The notes: generated by a model from the sequence alone, not told the origin. 64,000 bases of DNA from Myxococcota bacterium (GCA_039030075.1 JBCCEW010000022.1:1-64000); one strand, 5' to 3'. Positions 33,238 through 41,655 are shown, counted from the stretch's first letter. Made by a program: numbers and translations.

Positions 33238-35936
33238 AGCGTGACCTCGGGCGCCGCGGGAGCCGCCTCGGGGTCCGGCGCCGGCGGCTCGGGTTCGGGC
33301 TCCGCGCCCTTCGGAGGGGACTCGCCACCCGGCGACGCCAACCCGAGTTCCTCGATGCCGCGCCGCACGACCGACGGAAGCCCGGTCACCATGCGAATCG
33401 GTCCGGCGTTGAGCGAGCGCAGCGGTTGGGGCCGCGCGGTCGGCGCGTCCCACGGACCGCTGAGTTTGAAATGGGCCGCCACCAAGTTGTTCGCCCCCCC
33501 GAGCAGCAGGTTCCCCAGGATCGGGATGCTACCGAGCGCACGGTCGACGGGCCGGAACAAGAACACCACGAGCTCCGCGTCGACACCGTGGGGCTCGTGA
33601 CCGATGTCGATCTGACCCGTGCCGAACACGCGCACGTCGGGGCCGTCGAATTCGAGGCCATCGGTCTTCGCCACACCTTCTTCGAGGTCGAAGGCGACTT
33701 CACAGCGCGTGTAGCGAATCTGATCCCGCCCGCCGCTGAGATCGAGGCTCTCGGTCGACAGCGTCAGCGCCAGGAGAGCGGGCATCTCGCGTTTGACGGT
33801 GCCGTCGTACGCGTCGACGGTGGCGCGGCCCGACAGACTCGCCAGCGGGAAGACACCGTCGCGGTGCCGCGCTTCGAGATCGGCGCGCACGTCGACCCGC
33901 CCGGTGACGAGCTCTTCCCCGAGCCCTGCCTGGGCGAACAGCGCGGCCGCATCGAGATCCTGGGCCACGAAGGCGCCGCGGTAGGGCAGGACGTCGGCCG
34001 TCGAGAGGTCCACCGAACCGTCGCCGACCAGATGTCCCTGGGGTCGGATCGCCGCCTGGACGCCGTCGAAATAGACGCTCGCGCCCACACCGCGCACGCG
34101 CGCCTGGACCTTCTCGTGGGACCAGAGGTCGGTATCCCAGGGACCGATCTCTAGCGTGCCGCGCGCCCACACGTCCCCTCGGATCGGCGCAGGCGTGCGC
34201 TGATTGCGGTCCGGCGCCCTGGCGACCAGGCGGGCCGTCAAACGCATCGGGTCGTCGTCCCAGATCAACGTGCCGCGCAGCGGCACCTCGGCCCAGGTGG
34301 CGCGACGGATCTCGGCCACCAGGTCTTCGCCGCGCCCGTCGATCCCGACCTCGACCGAACGCAGCGGCCAGAGCACGAGCGGGTGGGCCAGGTGATCGAG
34401 ACGCACTTCGAAATGGGGCGGTTCGGCTTCCTCGCCGGGCTCGGGCTCGAACACCGAGATCAACAGAGGCAACCCCGCCAGCAAGACTTCGTCCCGCACG
34501 GGAACCCGGTTCGCGAGGTCCGAGTCGAGCAGGTGAGAAACCCCATCGAAGTCGAGATCGAGAATGGGGAGGTCGAACCCATCACGCGAGCCGGTGAGAC
34601 CGCGTACTTCGAGGCGATCCCCCGCCAGGCTCGCCCGCATCGCAACGCGCTCGAGGGCGTCGTCTTCGTCGAGCGCGATTCGCAGCTCTTCGAGACCCGC
34701 CTCGAGCCGGAAGCCCTCGGGCAGGTGACCGGACTCGCCGGTGAAGACCTGCTCCCAGCGCGCGAGGGTCTCCTCGCCCTCGGCGCGCATGTCAACGATG
34801 CGGCCTTCGCCGAGCGCACCCAGCAGGTCACGGGCGTCTTCGAAGGCGGCGGCGTTTCCGGTCATGGCGACGAGATCCTCGACGGCGATGTCCGCGAGCT
34901 TCGCGCGCAGGGCAAGCGCCGCCTTGGGGTCCACCGGCCGCGAAAGGCTGCCACTCACGTCGACGTCGATCGCGCCACTGCGCAGACGCACTTCCTCGAA
35001 CTCGAAACGGTCCTCGTCGAATCGAATCGTCGCCTGGCTCGCGATCCGCGGTGCGCCCCAGAGCGGCGTGTCGACCCCGTCTTCGACGAGGGCGAAGTCG
35101 CGCATCACCCAGTCCACCTGGGCACGGGCCGGGCGATCCGGAGTCGCGCGCAGATCGATCACTCCGTCCAGGCGACCCGCCGGTCCCATCGTCGCCGCCC
35201 CGAACCAGCTCGCGGCCCAGCCCAGATCGAGCCCGTTGGCCGTGACCTGCAGGTCGAGGTCGTCCGGCTCGTCGAGCGTCGCCTCCCACTCCAGGGCGCC
35301 GCGCTGGGCCCCCTCCCCCACGACCCGCATCCGGGCGACCAGCGCGGTCTCGGCCCGCAGCTGGCGGTAGTCGAGCTCGGCTTCGAGATCCTCTGCCGAG
35401 AAGGTGCGGGTCGCGCCGGTCTCGTCGGCCCAGATCACCTCGATCCGCCCGTCCCGCAGGCGCAGGTGGTCCGCGAGGTGCGGCCCGCGGAGGAGTTCCC
35501 GGAGCGCAAATTCCGGAGCCACGTGCTCGGCGTGGTCCTCCTCGCCACCGGTGTGCGGCTGCGGGTCGGCGTTCGGGAGGTGGATGCCCGAGGCATCGCC
35601 CCGCAGACGCAGCGTGACGCCTTCCAGCTCCAGCCGGGAGAGCCGCACGTTCCCCATCAGGCTGGCGCCCAGGCTGAGCCGCGCGCTCGCCCGCTCGACC
35701 TGTAAGTCCCCGTTCAAGAGGGACATTTTCCCCGCCTCGAGCTCGATGGGCAGGCCCGGACGGACGCGCAGGCTGTCGATGTTGCAGCGCGCGCCCGTGG
35801 CCTGGGCCACCTGTCGCTCGACCTCGCGGCGCAGCTGCTCGGGCCCCAGGGTGGACGCGGCATAGAGCCCGGCCACCAGAGAGGCGAGCAGTAGGAGGGC
35901 CGCCAGACCCCAGCGCCATGCGCGTCGCCGGCTCAC
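33234..35936 (-). CDS. AsmA/YhdP-like envelope protein
   Basis: A 900-residue protein with a single N-terminal membrane segment (GLAALLLLASLVAGLYAAS, about 10-28) and a very long periplasmic part made of amphipathic beta strands. The first 200 residues resemble AsmA (LEGVTLRLRGDASG, strand-turn repeats) and the end, IPILGNLLLGGANNLVAAHFKLSGPWDAP, matches the C-terminal block of YhdP/AsmA-like proteins. This family forms bridge-like grooves thought to move phospholipids from inner to outer membrane. The C-terminal tail is Pro/Glu-rich and probably disordered. The start is GTG at 35934-35936; a 16-bp palindrome sits directly upstream of it. Coupling to rfaE2 suggests shared expression of outer-membrane lipid and LPS functions. 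Confidence 0.8.
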   Translation of the reverse strand: MSRRRAWRWGLAALLLLASLVAGLYAASTLGPEQLRREVERQVAQATGARCNIDSLRVRPGLPIELEAGKMSLLNGDLQVERASARLSLGASLMGNVRLSRLELEGVTLRLRGDASGIHLPNADPQPHTGGEEDHAEHVAPEFALRELLRGPHLADHLRLRDGRIEVIWADETGATRTFSAEDLEAELDYRQLRAETALVARMRVVGEGAQRGALEWEATLDEPDDLDLQVTANGLDLGWAASWFGAATMGPAGRLDGVIDLRATPDRPARAQVDWVMRDFALVEDGVDTPLWGAPRIASQATIRFDEDRFEFEEVRLRSGAIDVDVSGSLSRPVDPKAALALRAKLADIAVEDLVAMTGNAAAFEDARDLLGALGEGRIVDMRAEGEETLARWEQVFTGESGHLPEGFRLEAGLEELRIALDEDDALERVAMRASLAGDRLEVRGLTGSRDGFDLPILDLDFDGVSHLLDSDLANRVPVRDEVLLAGLPLLISVFEPEPGEEAEPPHFEVRLDHLAHPLVLWPLRSVEVGIDGRGEDLVAEIRRATWAEVPLRGTLIWDDDPMRLTARLVARAPDRNQRTPAPIRGDVWARGTLEIGPWDTDLWSHEKVQARVRGVGASVYFDGVQAAIRPQGHLVGDGSVDLSTADVLPYRGAFVAQDLDAAALFAQAGLGEELVTGRVDVRADLEARHRDGVFPLASLSGRATVDAYDGTVKREMPALLALTLSTESLDLSGGRDQIRYTRCEVAFDLEEGVAKTDGLEFDGPDVRVFGTGQIDIGHEPHGVDAELVVFLFRPVDRALGSIPILGNLLLGGANNLVAAHFKLSGPWDAPTARPQPLRSLNAGPIRMVTGLPSVVRRGIEELGLASPGGESPPKGAEPEPEPPAPDPEAAPAAPEVTL

Positions 35937-35952
35937 GATCCCTGCAGGGATC
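35937..35952. promoter_or_regulatory. 16-bp perfect palindrome abutting the AsmA-like start codon
   Basis: GATCCCTGCAGGGATC is a perfect palindrome ending at the base before the GTG start of the AsmA-like gene. Its minus-strand right arm includes AGGGA, the only candidate ribosome-binding sequence, so it could act as an operator or as a small hairpin hiding the binding site. The function is inferred from symmetry and position. Confidence 0.4.
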
Positions 35953-36132
35953 TCGAGGCCGCCCGACCCCCCCTAAATGAAGGTTCTTCGATGTGCGTCA
36001 ACGGCTCGATCCTGGGCCCCTGCCTACGGATTGCGGCGCGGGGCGTACCCCCCAGAGCCGCCCCAAGGCCCCATTCTCCCTAAAGAAATTCGTCGTACCC
36101 GTCGAAACGGCTTCCAAGTGGAGAGGAACCCA

Positions 36133-36153
36133 GTCGGCCTTCGTCCGGCCGAC
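36133..36153 (+). promoter_or_regulatory. Hairpin just upstream of the XRE-gene ribosome-binding site
   Basis: GTCGGCC (36133-36139) and GGCCGAC (36147-36153) form a 7-bp GC-rich stem with a 7-nt loop, ending 2 nt before the GAGGGAG ribosome-binding sequence (36156-36162) of the downstream regulator gene. It may be a leader hairpin or a protein site; there is no T-run, so it is not a terminator. Confidence 0.35.
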
Positions 36154-36173
36154 CCGAGGGAGTGTGCGTGGGT

Positions 36174-36458
36174 ATGGAGAATAATCGATCGAAGACGATT
36201 CGGAAGAATCGCGTGCGCGAGCTGCGAGAGAACCGCCTGATGACCCAGGCGCAGCTGGCTCGCAAGGCCAAGGTTGCTCTCCGTACGATTCATTCCGTCG
36301 AGAAGGGCATGAACTGTCGGATGGACACCAAGCGCAAGATCCTGCTCGCGCTCGGTCTCCGCTTCGAAGACAAGGACCAGGTGTTCCCGCCCGCTCACGT
36401 GTTCGCCGACGAGCCGTCGTCCGAACCGTCGACGCCGCAGAACACGCCGTCGTACTAG
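36174..36458 (+). CDS. XRE-family helix-turn-helix regulator
   Basis: A 94-residue DNA-binding protein. The HTH_3 domain spans about residues 13-70: VRELRENRLMTQAQLARKAKVALRTIHSVEKGMNC, followed by MDTKRKILLALGLRFEDKDQVFP, a form I recall from many deltaproteobacterial small regulators. The C-terminal 20 residues are Ser/Pro-rich and probably disordered. GAGGGAG at 36156-36162 serves either the ATG at 36174 (spacing 11) or a GTG at 36168 (spacing 5, two more residues); I list the ATG. The hairpin upstream and the 274-bp gap to ptsP on the same strand suggest it may regulate itself or ptsP, but no operator is certain. Confidence 0.82.
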   Translation: MENNRSKTIRKNRVRELRENRLMTQAQLARKAKVALRTIHSVEKGMNCRMDTKRKILLALGLRFEDKDQVFPPAHVFADEPSSEPSTPQNTPSY

Positions 36459-36732
36459 TCGCCTAGCGCGCACTCGGCGGCACACACCGCCGAGCCGTGC
36501 GTTCTCGCGGCACACCACGAACGGGGTCCCGTCCACGGGACCCGACGCCACCGATCTCCCTCGCAGCCCAGCGCGAGCGGGTTTCGGTACCATGGCGTTG
36601 GGACGCTCTCCGGGCGCCTGATCCGCGATCGGGCGCGTCTTCCTCGGCGAGCGTGCGTCTTCCCGACCGCACCGCGCGGACCCGAGAGGACGTCGACGAG
36701 TCGCATCCCACCCACGCTCGGAGGCCCGCCCG
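36459..36732 (+). other. Leader region between the XRE gene and ptsP
   Basis: This 274-bp stretch has no supported gene. All three forward frames lack a plausible coding start that joins ptsP; the ptsP frame itself is closed by a TGA at 36619-36621. The only clear signal is GGAGG at 36720-36724, 8 nt before an ATT in the ptsP frame. I see no good promoter hexamers. Confidence 0.6.
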
Positions 36733-39105
36733 ATTCCGGACCGGATCACACTGCTGGCAGACGTCGCCGAGATCGTCGCACGCTCGCACGATCTTCACGA
36801 GACGCTCGGCAATGTGGTCGATCTGGTCGGCAAGCGCCTCGATGCGGATGCCTGCTCGATCTATCTGGTCGAAGCCGACGTCACGCAGCTCACTCTCTCG
36901 GCGACCAATGGGCTGCACCGCGAGTCGATCGGCCGGGTCCGGCTGCCGGTCGGTCAGGGACTGGTAGGGCTCGCCGCGGCGCAACGCTCTCCGGTGGTGA
37001 GCGACGACGCGCAGACGCACCCGAGCTACCGCTACTTCCCCGAGACCGGTGAGGAGCGCTTCACGTCGCTGATGGCGGCTCCGCTGCTCGTCAAGAACGT
37101 CACCGTCGGCGTCCTCGTGGTGCAGACGATCGAGCAGCGGCGCTTCGAGCCCTTCGAAGTCGACGTGCTCCAGACCTGCGCGCAGCTGATCTCGCCGGTG
37201 GTCATGAACGCGCGCTTCCTTTCGCTGGTCGACCAGTCCGAGGAGGCCCTCGAGCGCGACTCGGAGGAGCTCGCGGCCCACGGGATTCCGATCGTGCGCA
37301 GCCCCGCCCCGCGCCCCGACCAGAACGTCGAGTTCAAGGGCCTCGGGACTTCGCGAGGCATCGCGATCGGGCGCATCTACCGGATGGAGAATCCGCTCGA
37401 TCTGGCCCAGCTCGAGTACGAGCCGAGCGCATCCGCGGACGCCGAGGAGCGCGACCTGATCCAGGCGATCTCGAGCGTCCGCCGCGACCTCGACGACAAC
37501 CGCGAAGAGCTCGGTGACCGCTTCGGCCCCGAGTTCTCCGCCGTCTTCCACACCCACATCCAGATCCTCGAGGACAAGGGCTTCGTCTCGAAGCTGCGCG
37601 ACGAAGTCGGCCGCAGCGCCAACGCCCGCGTGGCCCTGCAGAGCGTGCTCGGGGCCTACCGGAAGACCTTCAGCCGCATCGAGGACGCCTACTTCCGCGA
37701 GCGGATGAGCGACATCGAGGACATCGGCCGGCGCGTGATGGAGCAGCTCCTGGGCGATCGCGCCCAGCGCCCGCGCATGGAAGACGGCGCCATCGTCTTC
37801 GCCGACAACATCCTGCCGGGTCACTTCGCGCGCCTCGACCTCGAACGGGTCGGCGCCATCGTGTCCGAGCACGGTGGCTCGACCTCCCACGGTGCGATCT
37901 TCGCCCGCACCCTGGAGATCCCCGCGGTGACGGGCGTCTCCGGCCTGGGGGAGAACCTGCGCCCGGGCGAGCTGGCGATCGTCGATGGTGGCGAGGGGAC
38001 GATCTTCCTCTCCCCCGACGAGCACCTCATCACCGAGTACGAGCGTGCCCGCGAGCGCTTCGAGATCGCGGCAGAACACCTGGACGCGCTGCGCGAGGTT
38101 CCGGCCGAGACCCGCGACGGACGGCGCATCGCACTCACGGCGAACTGCGGGCTGGTCAGCGACCTGCGTCTGGTGGAGCAACACGGTGCCGAAGGGGTCG
38201 GGCTCTTCCGCACCGAGATGTTGGCATTCGCCCATCGAGGGTTCCCGGAAGAGGAAGAGCAGGAGCAGCTCTACGAACGGGTGGCCGGCTTCCTCGCGCC
38301 CCGCCCGGTCACGTTCCGAACCCTCGACCTCGGCGGCGACAAGGAGGTTCCCAACCTCGCCCTGCCCTACGAAGAGAACCCGCAGCTCGGTTGTCGCTCG
38401 ATCCGCTTGAGCTTCACCCACGAGGAGTCCTTCCGCGCGCAGCTGCGGGCGATCCTCCGGGCGAGCGCGCGCGGCAACGTGCGCTTGCTGCTGCCGATGA
38501 TCTCGTCGGTCGGGGAGCTGCGTCAGGCGCGCGAGATCGTGAACGACGTGATGGACCAGATGCGCGCCAAGGGCACCGCCTTCGACGCCGACATCCCGGT
38601 CGGCGTGATGATCGAAGTTCCCTCCGCCGCCCTGATCTCCGAGTCGCTGGCGCGCGAATGCGACTTCTTCAGCGTAGGGACGAACGACCTCACCCAATAC
38701 ACCCTCGCCGTCGACCGTGGCAACGAGCGCATCGCCCACCTGTTCGATCCGTTGCACCCGGCGGTCATCAGCCTGGTCGATCACAGCGTGCGCGCGGCGC
38801 GCAAGACGGGTATCCCGATCTCGATCTGCGGCGAGATGGCGAGCAACCCGCTCGCGGTCCCCATCCTGGTAGGACAGGGCATCGCCGAGCTGTCCGGACC
38901 ACCGAGCGCCGTCCCGATCGTGAAGGAGATCGTGCACGCCCTGGACCAGGGCGAGGCCGAAGCCGATGCGCGCCGCGCACGCGATGCGAGCTGCGCCTCG
39001 GAAGTGCGCGCCATCGGCGCGAGCAGACTCCGAGAAGCCGGACTCCTCGACCATCCGGATCTCGGCCCGTGGCTGCGCCGCCAGGTCGAGACCGCCCTCC
39101 GCTGA
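36733..39105 (+). CDS. ptsP: GAF-domain phosphoenolpyruvate-protein phosphotransferase PtsP (EI-Ntr), apparent AUU start
   Basis: About 790 residues: an N-terminal GAF domain (ITLLADVAEIVARSHDLHET through LISPVVM, about 1-160) and a PTS enzyme I module. The phosphohistidine is in GGSTSHGAIFAR, the PEP site in GVGLFRTEMLAF and LDLGGDKEVPNL, and the C-terminal motifs are IPVGVMIEVPSAAL, DFFSVGTNDLTQYTLAVDR and SICGEMASNPLAVP. EI-Ntr passes phosphate from PEP to NPr in a regulatory chain. The first GTG in frame (36814) falls inside the GAF domain, after the conserved first helix. Upstream to the in-frame TGA (36619-36621) there is no ATG, GTG or TTG. ATT at 36733 has GGAGG with 8-nt spacing and gives the full domain. 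An assembly error or a CTG start (36751) are alternatives. Confidence 0.88.
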   Translation: MPDRITLLADVAEIVARSHDLHETLGNVVDLVGKRLDADACSIYLVEADVTQLTLSATNGLHRESIGRVRLPVGQGLVGLAAAQRSPVVSDDAQTHPSYRYFPETGEERFTSLMAAPLLVKNVTVGVLVVQTIEQRRFEPFEVDVLQTCAQLISPVVMNARFLSLVDQSEEALERDSEELAAHGIPIVRSPAPRPDQNVEFKGLGTSRGIAIGRIYRMENPLDLAQLEYEPSASADAEERDLIQAISSVRRDLDDNREELGDRFGPEFSAVFHTHIQILEDKGFVSKLRDEVGRSANARVALQSVLGAYRKTFSRIEDAYFRERMSDIEDIGRRVMEQLLGDRAQRPRMEDGAIVFADNILPGHFARLDLERVGAIVSEHGGSTSHGAIFARTLEIPAVTGVSGLGENLRPGELAIVDGGEGTIFLSPDEHLITEYERARERFEIAAEHLDALREVPAETRDGRRIALTANCGLVSDLRLVEQHGAEGVGLFRTEMLAFAHRGFPEEEEQEQLYERVAGFLAPRPVTFRTLDLGGDKEVPNLALPYEENPQLGCRSIRLSFTHEESFRAQLRAILRASARGNVRLLLPMISSVGELRQAREIVNDVMDQMRAKGTAFDADIPVGVMIEVPSAALISESLARECDFFSVGTNDLTQYTLAVDRGNERIAHLFDPLHPAVISLVDHSVRAARKTGIPISICGEMASNPLAVPILVGQGIAELSGPPSAVPIVKEIVHALDQGEAEADARRARDASCASEVRAIGASRLREAGLLDHPDLGPWLRRQVETALR

Positions 39106-39112
39106 GTCGCAT

Positions 39113-39994
39113 TCAGCCGAAGCGAGCGATCAGGGCGATGCCGATCACGGTCAGCACGGCGCCCCACACGCGCGCTCGCCCCGGTCGTTCCCCGAGCCAG
39201 ACGATCCCGAGGCCGACGGCGAAGAGCACGCTCACCTGGCGCACGGCCACGACGTAGCTGGCGAGCGCGCTCTCGTAGGCCCAGAGGATCAGCGCGTACC
39301 CCACGAACGAGATCGCCGCGGCCATCGCGGCCGTCCGCAGTTGGGGTCGGATCTCGGCGCGCAGCCTCGACCAGCCCATTCGTCTCACCACCAACACCGT
39401 CAGGAAGGACGCGTCGAAGGCGTGGTAGAGCAGCGAGTACACGATCGCCCACGGGAGCGGCCCCGGGTTCTCCGTCTCCCCGAGCGTGTGCATCGCGTGC
39501 TTGTCGAGCAGCGAATACACGACGGTCGCACCCAGGGTCAGATAGGCGAAGCGCGCGGCCTGGCTGCGCAGCGCGCTGCCGCGGGTCTCGGGTCCCAGGT
39601 GGACGCACCAGATGCCGAGCACCACGACCGCGATGCCCAGAGCTCCACCGAGACGGATCTCCTCCCCGAGCAGCGGCACCGCCAGGAACGGCAAGAAGGC
39701 GGGTGTGGAGCGCGCGATCGGATAGACGAGCGAGAGGTCCCCGCCCTCGTACGCGCGCGCCATCCAATACATGTACGCCGAATGGGCGACTCCCGTCGCG
39801 CCCATCGTCACCCAGACCTCGGTCGGGACGGAGGCCCAGGGGATCCAGGGGAGCGCGAGCCAGAGGCCGGTGGTCCCGAGCACGACTTGGAGCCAGTTGA
39901 AGGCCAGCGGGTGGCCGCTGCGCTTGATGGTCGCGCTCCAGATCGCGTGAAGCGCCGCGGACGCCAAGACCAGAGCGAAAGCGAGGGGCGACAA
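39113..39994 (-). CDS. EamA/DMT-family transporter
   Basis: A 293-residue inner-membrane protein with about ten hydrophobic helices arranged as two EamA repeats. The first repeat ends with LLGEEIRLGGALGIAVVVLGIWCVH; the second has SALASYVVAVRQVSVLFAVGLGIVWLGERPGRARVWGAVLTVIGIALI, the canonical 'E-x3-glycine-x3-G' end of drug/metabolite transporters. Members export amino acids, metabolites or drugs; the substrate is unknown. It starts with TTG at 39992-39994 in front of the first helix. It is convergent with ptsP, with a 7-bp gap. Confidence 0.85.
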   Translation of the reverse strand: MSPLAFALVLASAALHAIWSATIKRSGHPLAFNWLQVVLGTTGLWLALPWIPWASVPTEVWVTMGATGVAHSAYMYWMARAYEGGDLSLVYPIARSTPAFLPFLAVPLLGEEIRLGGALGIAVVVLGIWCVHLGPETRGSALRSQAARFAYLTLGATVVYSLLDKHAMHTLGETENPGPLPWAIVYSLLYHAFDASFLTVLVVRRMGWSRLRAEIRPQLRTAAMAAAISFVGYALILWAYESALASYVVAVRQVSVLFAVGLGIVWLGERPGRARVWGAVLTVIGIALIARFG

Positions 39995-40195
39995 GCGGCA
40001 AGCCTACCGCGTCCGCGCGAGACGCCTCGAAACGGTGGCGCTGGGCTCCGCGACACCGCCCGCGAGCCGCTCGACCACCCTCAGGCCCCGTGCTACCCCT
40101 TCGCCGTCCCAAGGGGCCGTCCCGCCCTCTCACCTCCCGCCCGCGTCCTGCCCCTTCCGAGGGCGCCCCTGGACGCCGTCGGAGCCCACCCAACC

Positions 40196-41083
40196 ATGGC
40201 AGAAGCTGCCCTTCCGTCCGTCAGCCAGCGGCTGCGCGGCTACTTGGAATTGACCAAGCCGCGGATCCTGGTGCTCGTGATCTTCACGGGGCTGCCCGCG
40301 ATGATGATGGCGGCACCGGGCTGGCCGCCGGCGGGGTTCGTCGTCGCGACGCTGCTCGGCATTGCCCTGGCGGCTGGCGCGGCCAACACGCTCAACTGCT
40401 ACCTGGAGCGCGACCGGGACGCGCTGATGGAGCGCACCCGCACCCGTCCGCTGCCCTCCCAGGACATTTCGCCTCAGTCGGCCCTGGCCTTCGGGCTGGC
40501 GCTGTCGGCGATCTCGACCGCGCTGCTGTGGACCATCGCCGGGCCGGTCGCCGCCGGGCTCGGGGTCGCGAGCATCCTCTTCTACGTGTTCGTGTACACG
40601 GTCTGGCTGAAGCCGCGCTCCTCCTGGAACGCGGTCGTGGGCGGCGCCGCGGGCGCGGCTGCTCCCCTGATCGCGGACGCGGCCGTCAATGGCCACGTCG
40701 GAGCCGCCGGCTGGCTGCTCTTCGCGATCATCTTCTTCTGGCAGCCGCCCCACGTGTGGGCCATCGCGCTGTTCCGGAAAGAAGACTACGCCCGGGCGGG
40801 CATCCCGATGCTGCCGAACGTCATCGGCGACGAGCCGACGCGCTGGCGGATGCTGCTCTACACGATCGCTCTGGTGCCCTTCACGCTGGCCCCGACGGCG
40901 CTCGGGCTGCTGGGAACCCCGTACCTCGTATGCGCCGTGGCCCTGGACGCATGGTTCCTGTGGCACGTGGTGCGGGTCATTCGTGAGCGCAATGACGAGG
41001 CGGCGCGCCGCGCCTTCCACGTCTCGCTCGGTTACCTGTTCGCCCTGTTCCTGGCGATGATCGTCGATCGGGTGATCGCCTAG
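40196..41083 (+). CDS. ctaB: Heme o synthase (protoheme IX farnesyltransferase)
   Basis: A 295-residue polytopic membrane enzyme of the UbiA superfamily that farnesylates heme b to heme o, needed by heme-copper oxidases. Key motifs are LTKPRILVLV near 19-28, NCYLERDRDALMERTRTRPLP (the N/D-x3-D-x-D-MxRTxxRPLP prenyl-diphosphate site), YTVWLKPRSSWNAVVGGAAGAAAPLI and FFWQPPHVWAIALFRKEDYARAGIPMLP. The start at ATG 40196 has GGAG upstream; the longer open frame starts antisense within the transporter gene. No oxidase or ctaA gene is adjacent, so it is a stand-alone copy. A UUCG-capped hairpin follows its stop. Confidence 0.95.
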   Translation: MAEAALPSVSQRLRGYLELTKPRILVLVIFTGLPAMMMAAPGWPPAGFVVATLLGIALAAGAANTLNCYLERDRDALMERTRTRPLPSQDISPQSALAFGLALSAISTALLWTIAGPVAAGLGVASILFYVFVYTVWLKPRSSWNAVVGGAAGAAAPLIADAAVNGHVGAAGWLLFAIIFFWQPPHVWAIALFRKEDYARAGIPMLPNVIGDEPTRWRMLLYTIALVPFTLAPTALGLLGTPYLVCAVALDAWFLWHVVRVIRERNDEAARRAFHVSLGYLFALFLAMIVDRVIA

Positions 41084-41092
41084 CGCGATCTA

Positions 41093-41110
41093 CCCGGGCT
41101 TCGGCCCGGG
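41093..41110. terminator. UUCG-capped hairpin after ctaB
   Basis: CCCGGGC (41093-41099), TTCG (41100-41103) and GCCCGGG (41104-41110) form a 7-bp all-GC stem with a stable UUCG loop. It sits between the convergent ctaB stop (41083) and the 109-residue gene's stop (41125). There is no T-run on either side, so it is a strong stability or pausing hairpin rather than a proven intrinsic terminator. Confidence 0.6.
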
Positions 41111-41124
41111 CCCTGACTCGCGGA

Positions 41125-41454
41125 CTAGGCGTCCTGCGAGCCCTCGGCGCGCTTGCGGCGCTTGAGGGTGGGAGTCTTGCGACCTCGCGGCGGAGCCGTC
41201 CGAGGGGCGTTCCGATCCTTGAGGCGGAACGGCGGGTAGACGGGCACCTGCACCATGACGGTGGTGCCGTCGGGCCGGGTGAGTTCGCGCTCGACCATCT
41301 TGATGGGTTCGAGCGCCTCGCCCTCGATGATGCCGTTGCCCACCGAAGTACCGACCTCGGCTTTCGCGGACCCGCCCGCGGATGTCTCGGCGGGCTGCTT
41401 CGTCTCAGACTTCGTGCCAGACGTCTTTGCGCCGGCCGTCTCGCGCTTGGCCAT
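41125..41454 (-). CDS. Hypothetical basic-tailed protein (109 aa)
   Basis: A 109-residue protein that I do not recognise. Residues 1-40 are Lys/Thr/Ser/Glu/Gly-rich and low-complexity (ETAGAKTSGTKSETKQPAE); the middle, MVERELTRPDGTTVMVQVPVYPPFRLKD, looks like a short beta hairpin and may be the conserved core; the end is Arg/Lys-rich (PRGRKTPTLKRRKRAEG), suggesting nucleic-acid or ribosome contact. There is no signal peptide or membrane segment. A strong GGAGGTG lies 6 nt before the ATG at 41452-41454. The gene is 244 nt downstream of a near-consensus promoter interrupted by an intrinsic terminator, so attenuation is possible. The longer upstream frame would read through that hairpin and is unlikely. 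Confidence 0.6.
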   Translation of the reverse strand: MAKRETAGAKTSGTKSETKQPAETSAGGSAKAEVGTSVGNGIIEGEALEPIKMVERELTRPDGTTVMVQVPVYPPFRLKDRNAPRTAPPRGRKTPTLKRRKRAEGSQDA

Positions 41455-41655
41455 CGCTGCACCTCCGCTCTCGGCTCGCCCCCTGTCCGGTGGGTCGAGG
41501 TTCCGGGCGGATCGGAATCGGGCTCCTGGCCCCCGGGGAGGTCCGGAGCCGACGCACGCCGCCTTCGCCTTCCGAATCGGCGGATCGAGGGGCGCGCAGG
41601 ACCCCGAATCCCGAAAACCATGGCCGAACACGAATCTAAAGCGAAAGTACTCGGC

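Noticed and set aside
36814-39105. ptsP starting at GTG 36814
   Set aside because: This start removes the first conserved helix of the GAF domain and has no ribosome-binding sequence; the conserved protein sequence continues upstream in the same frame.
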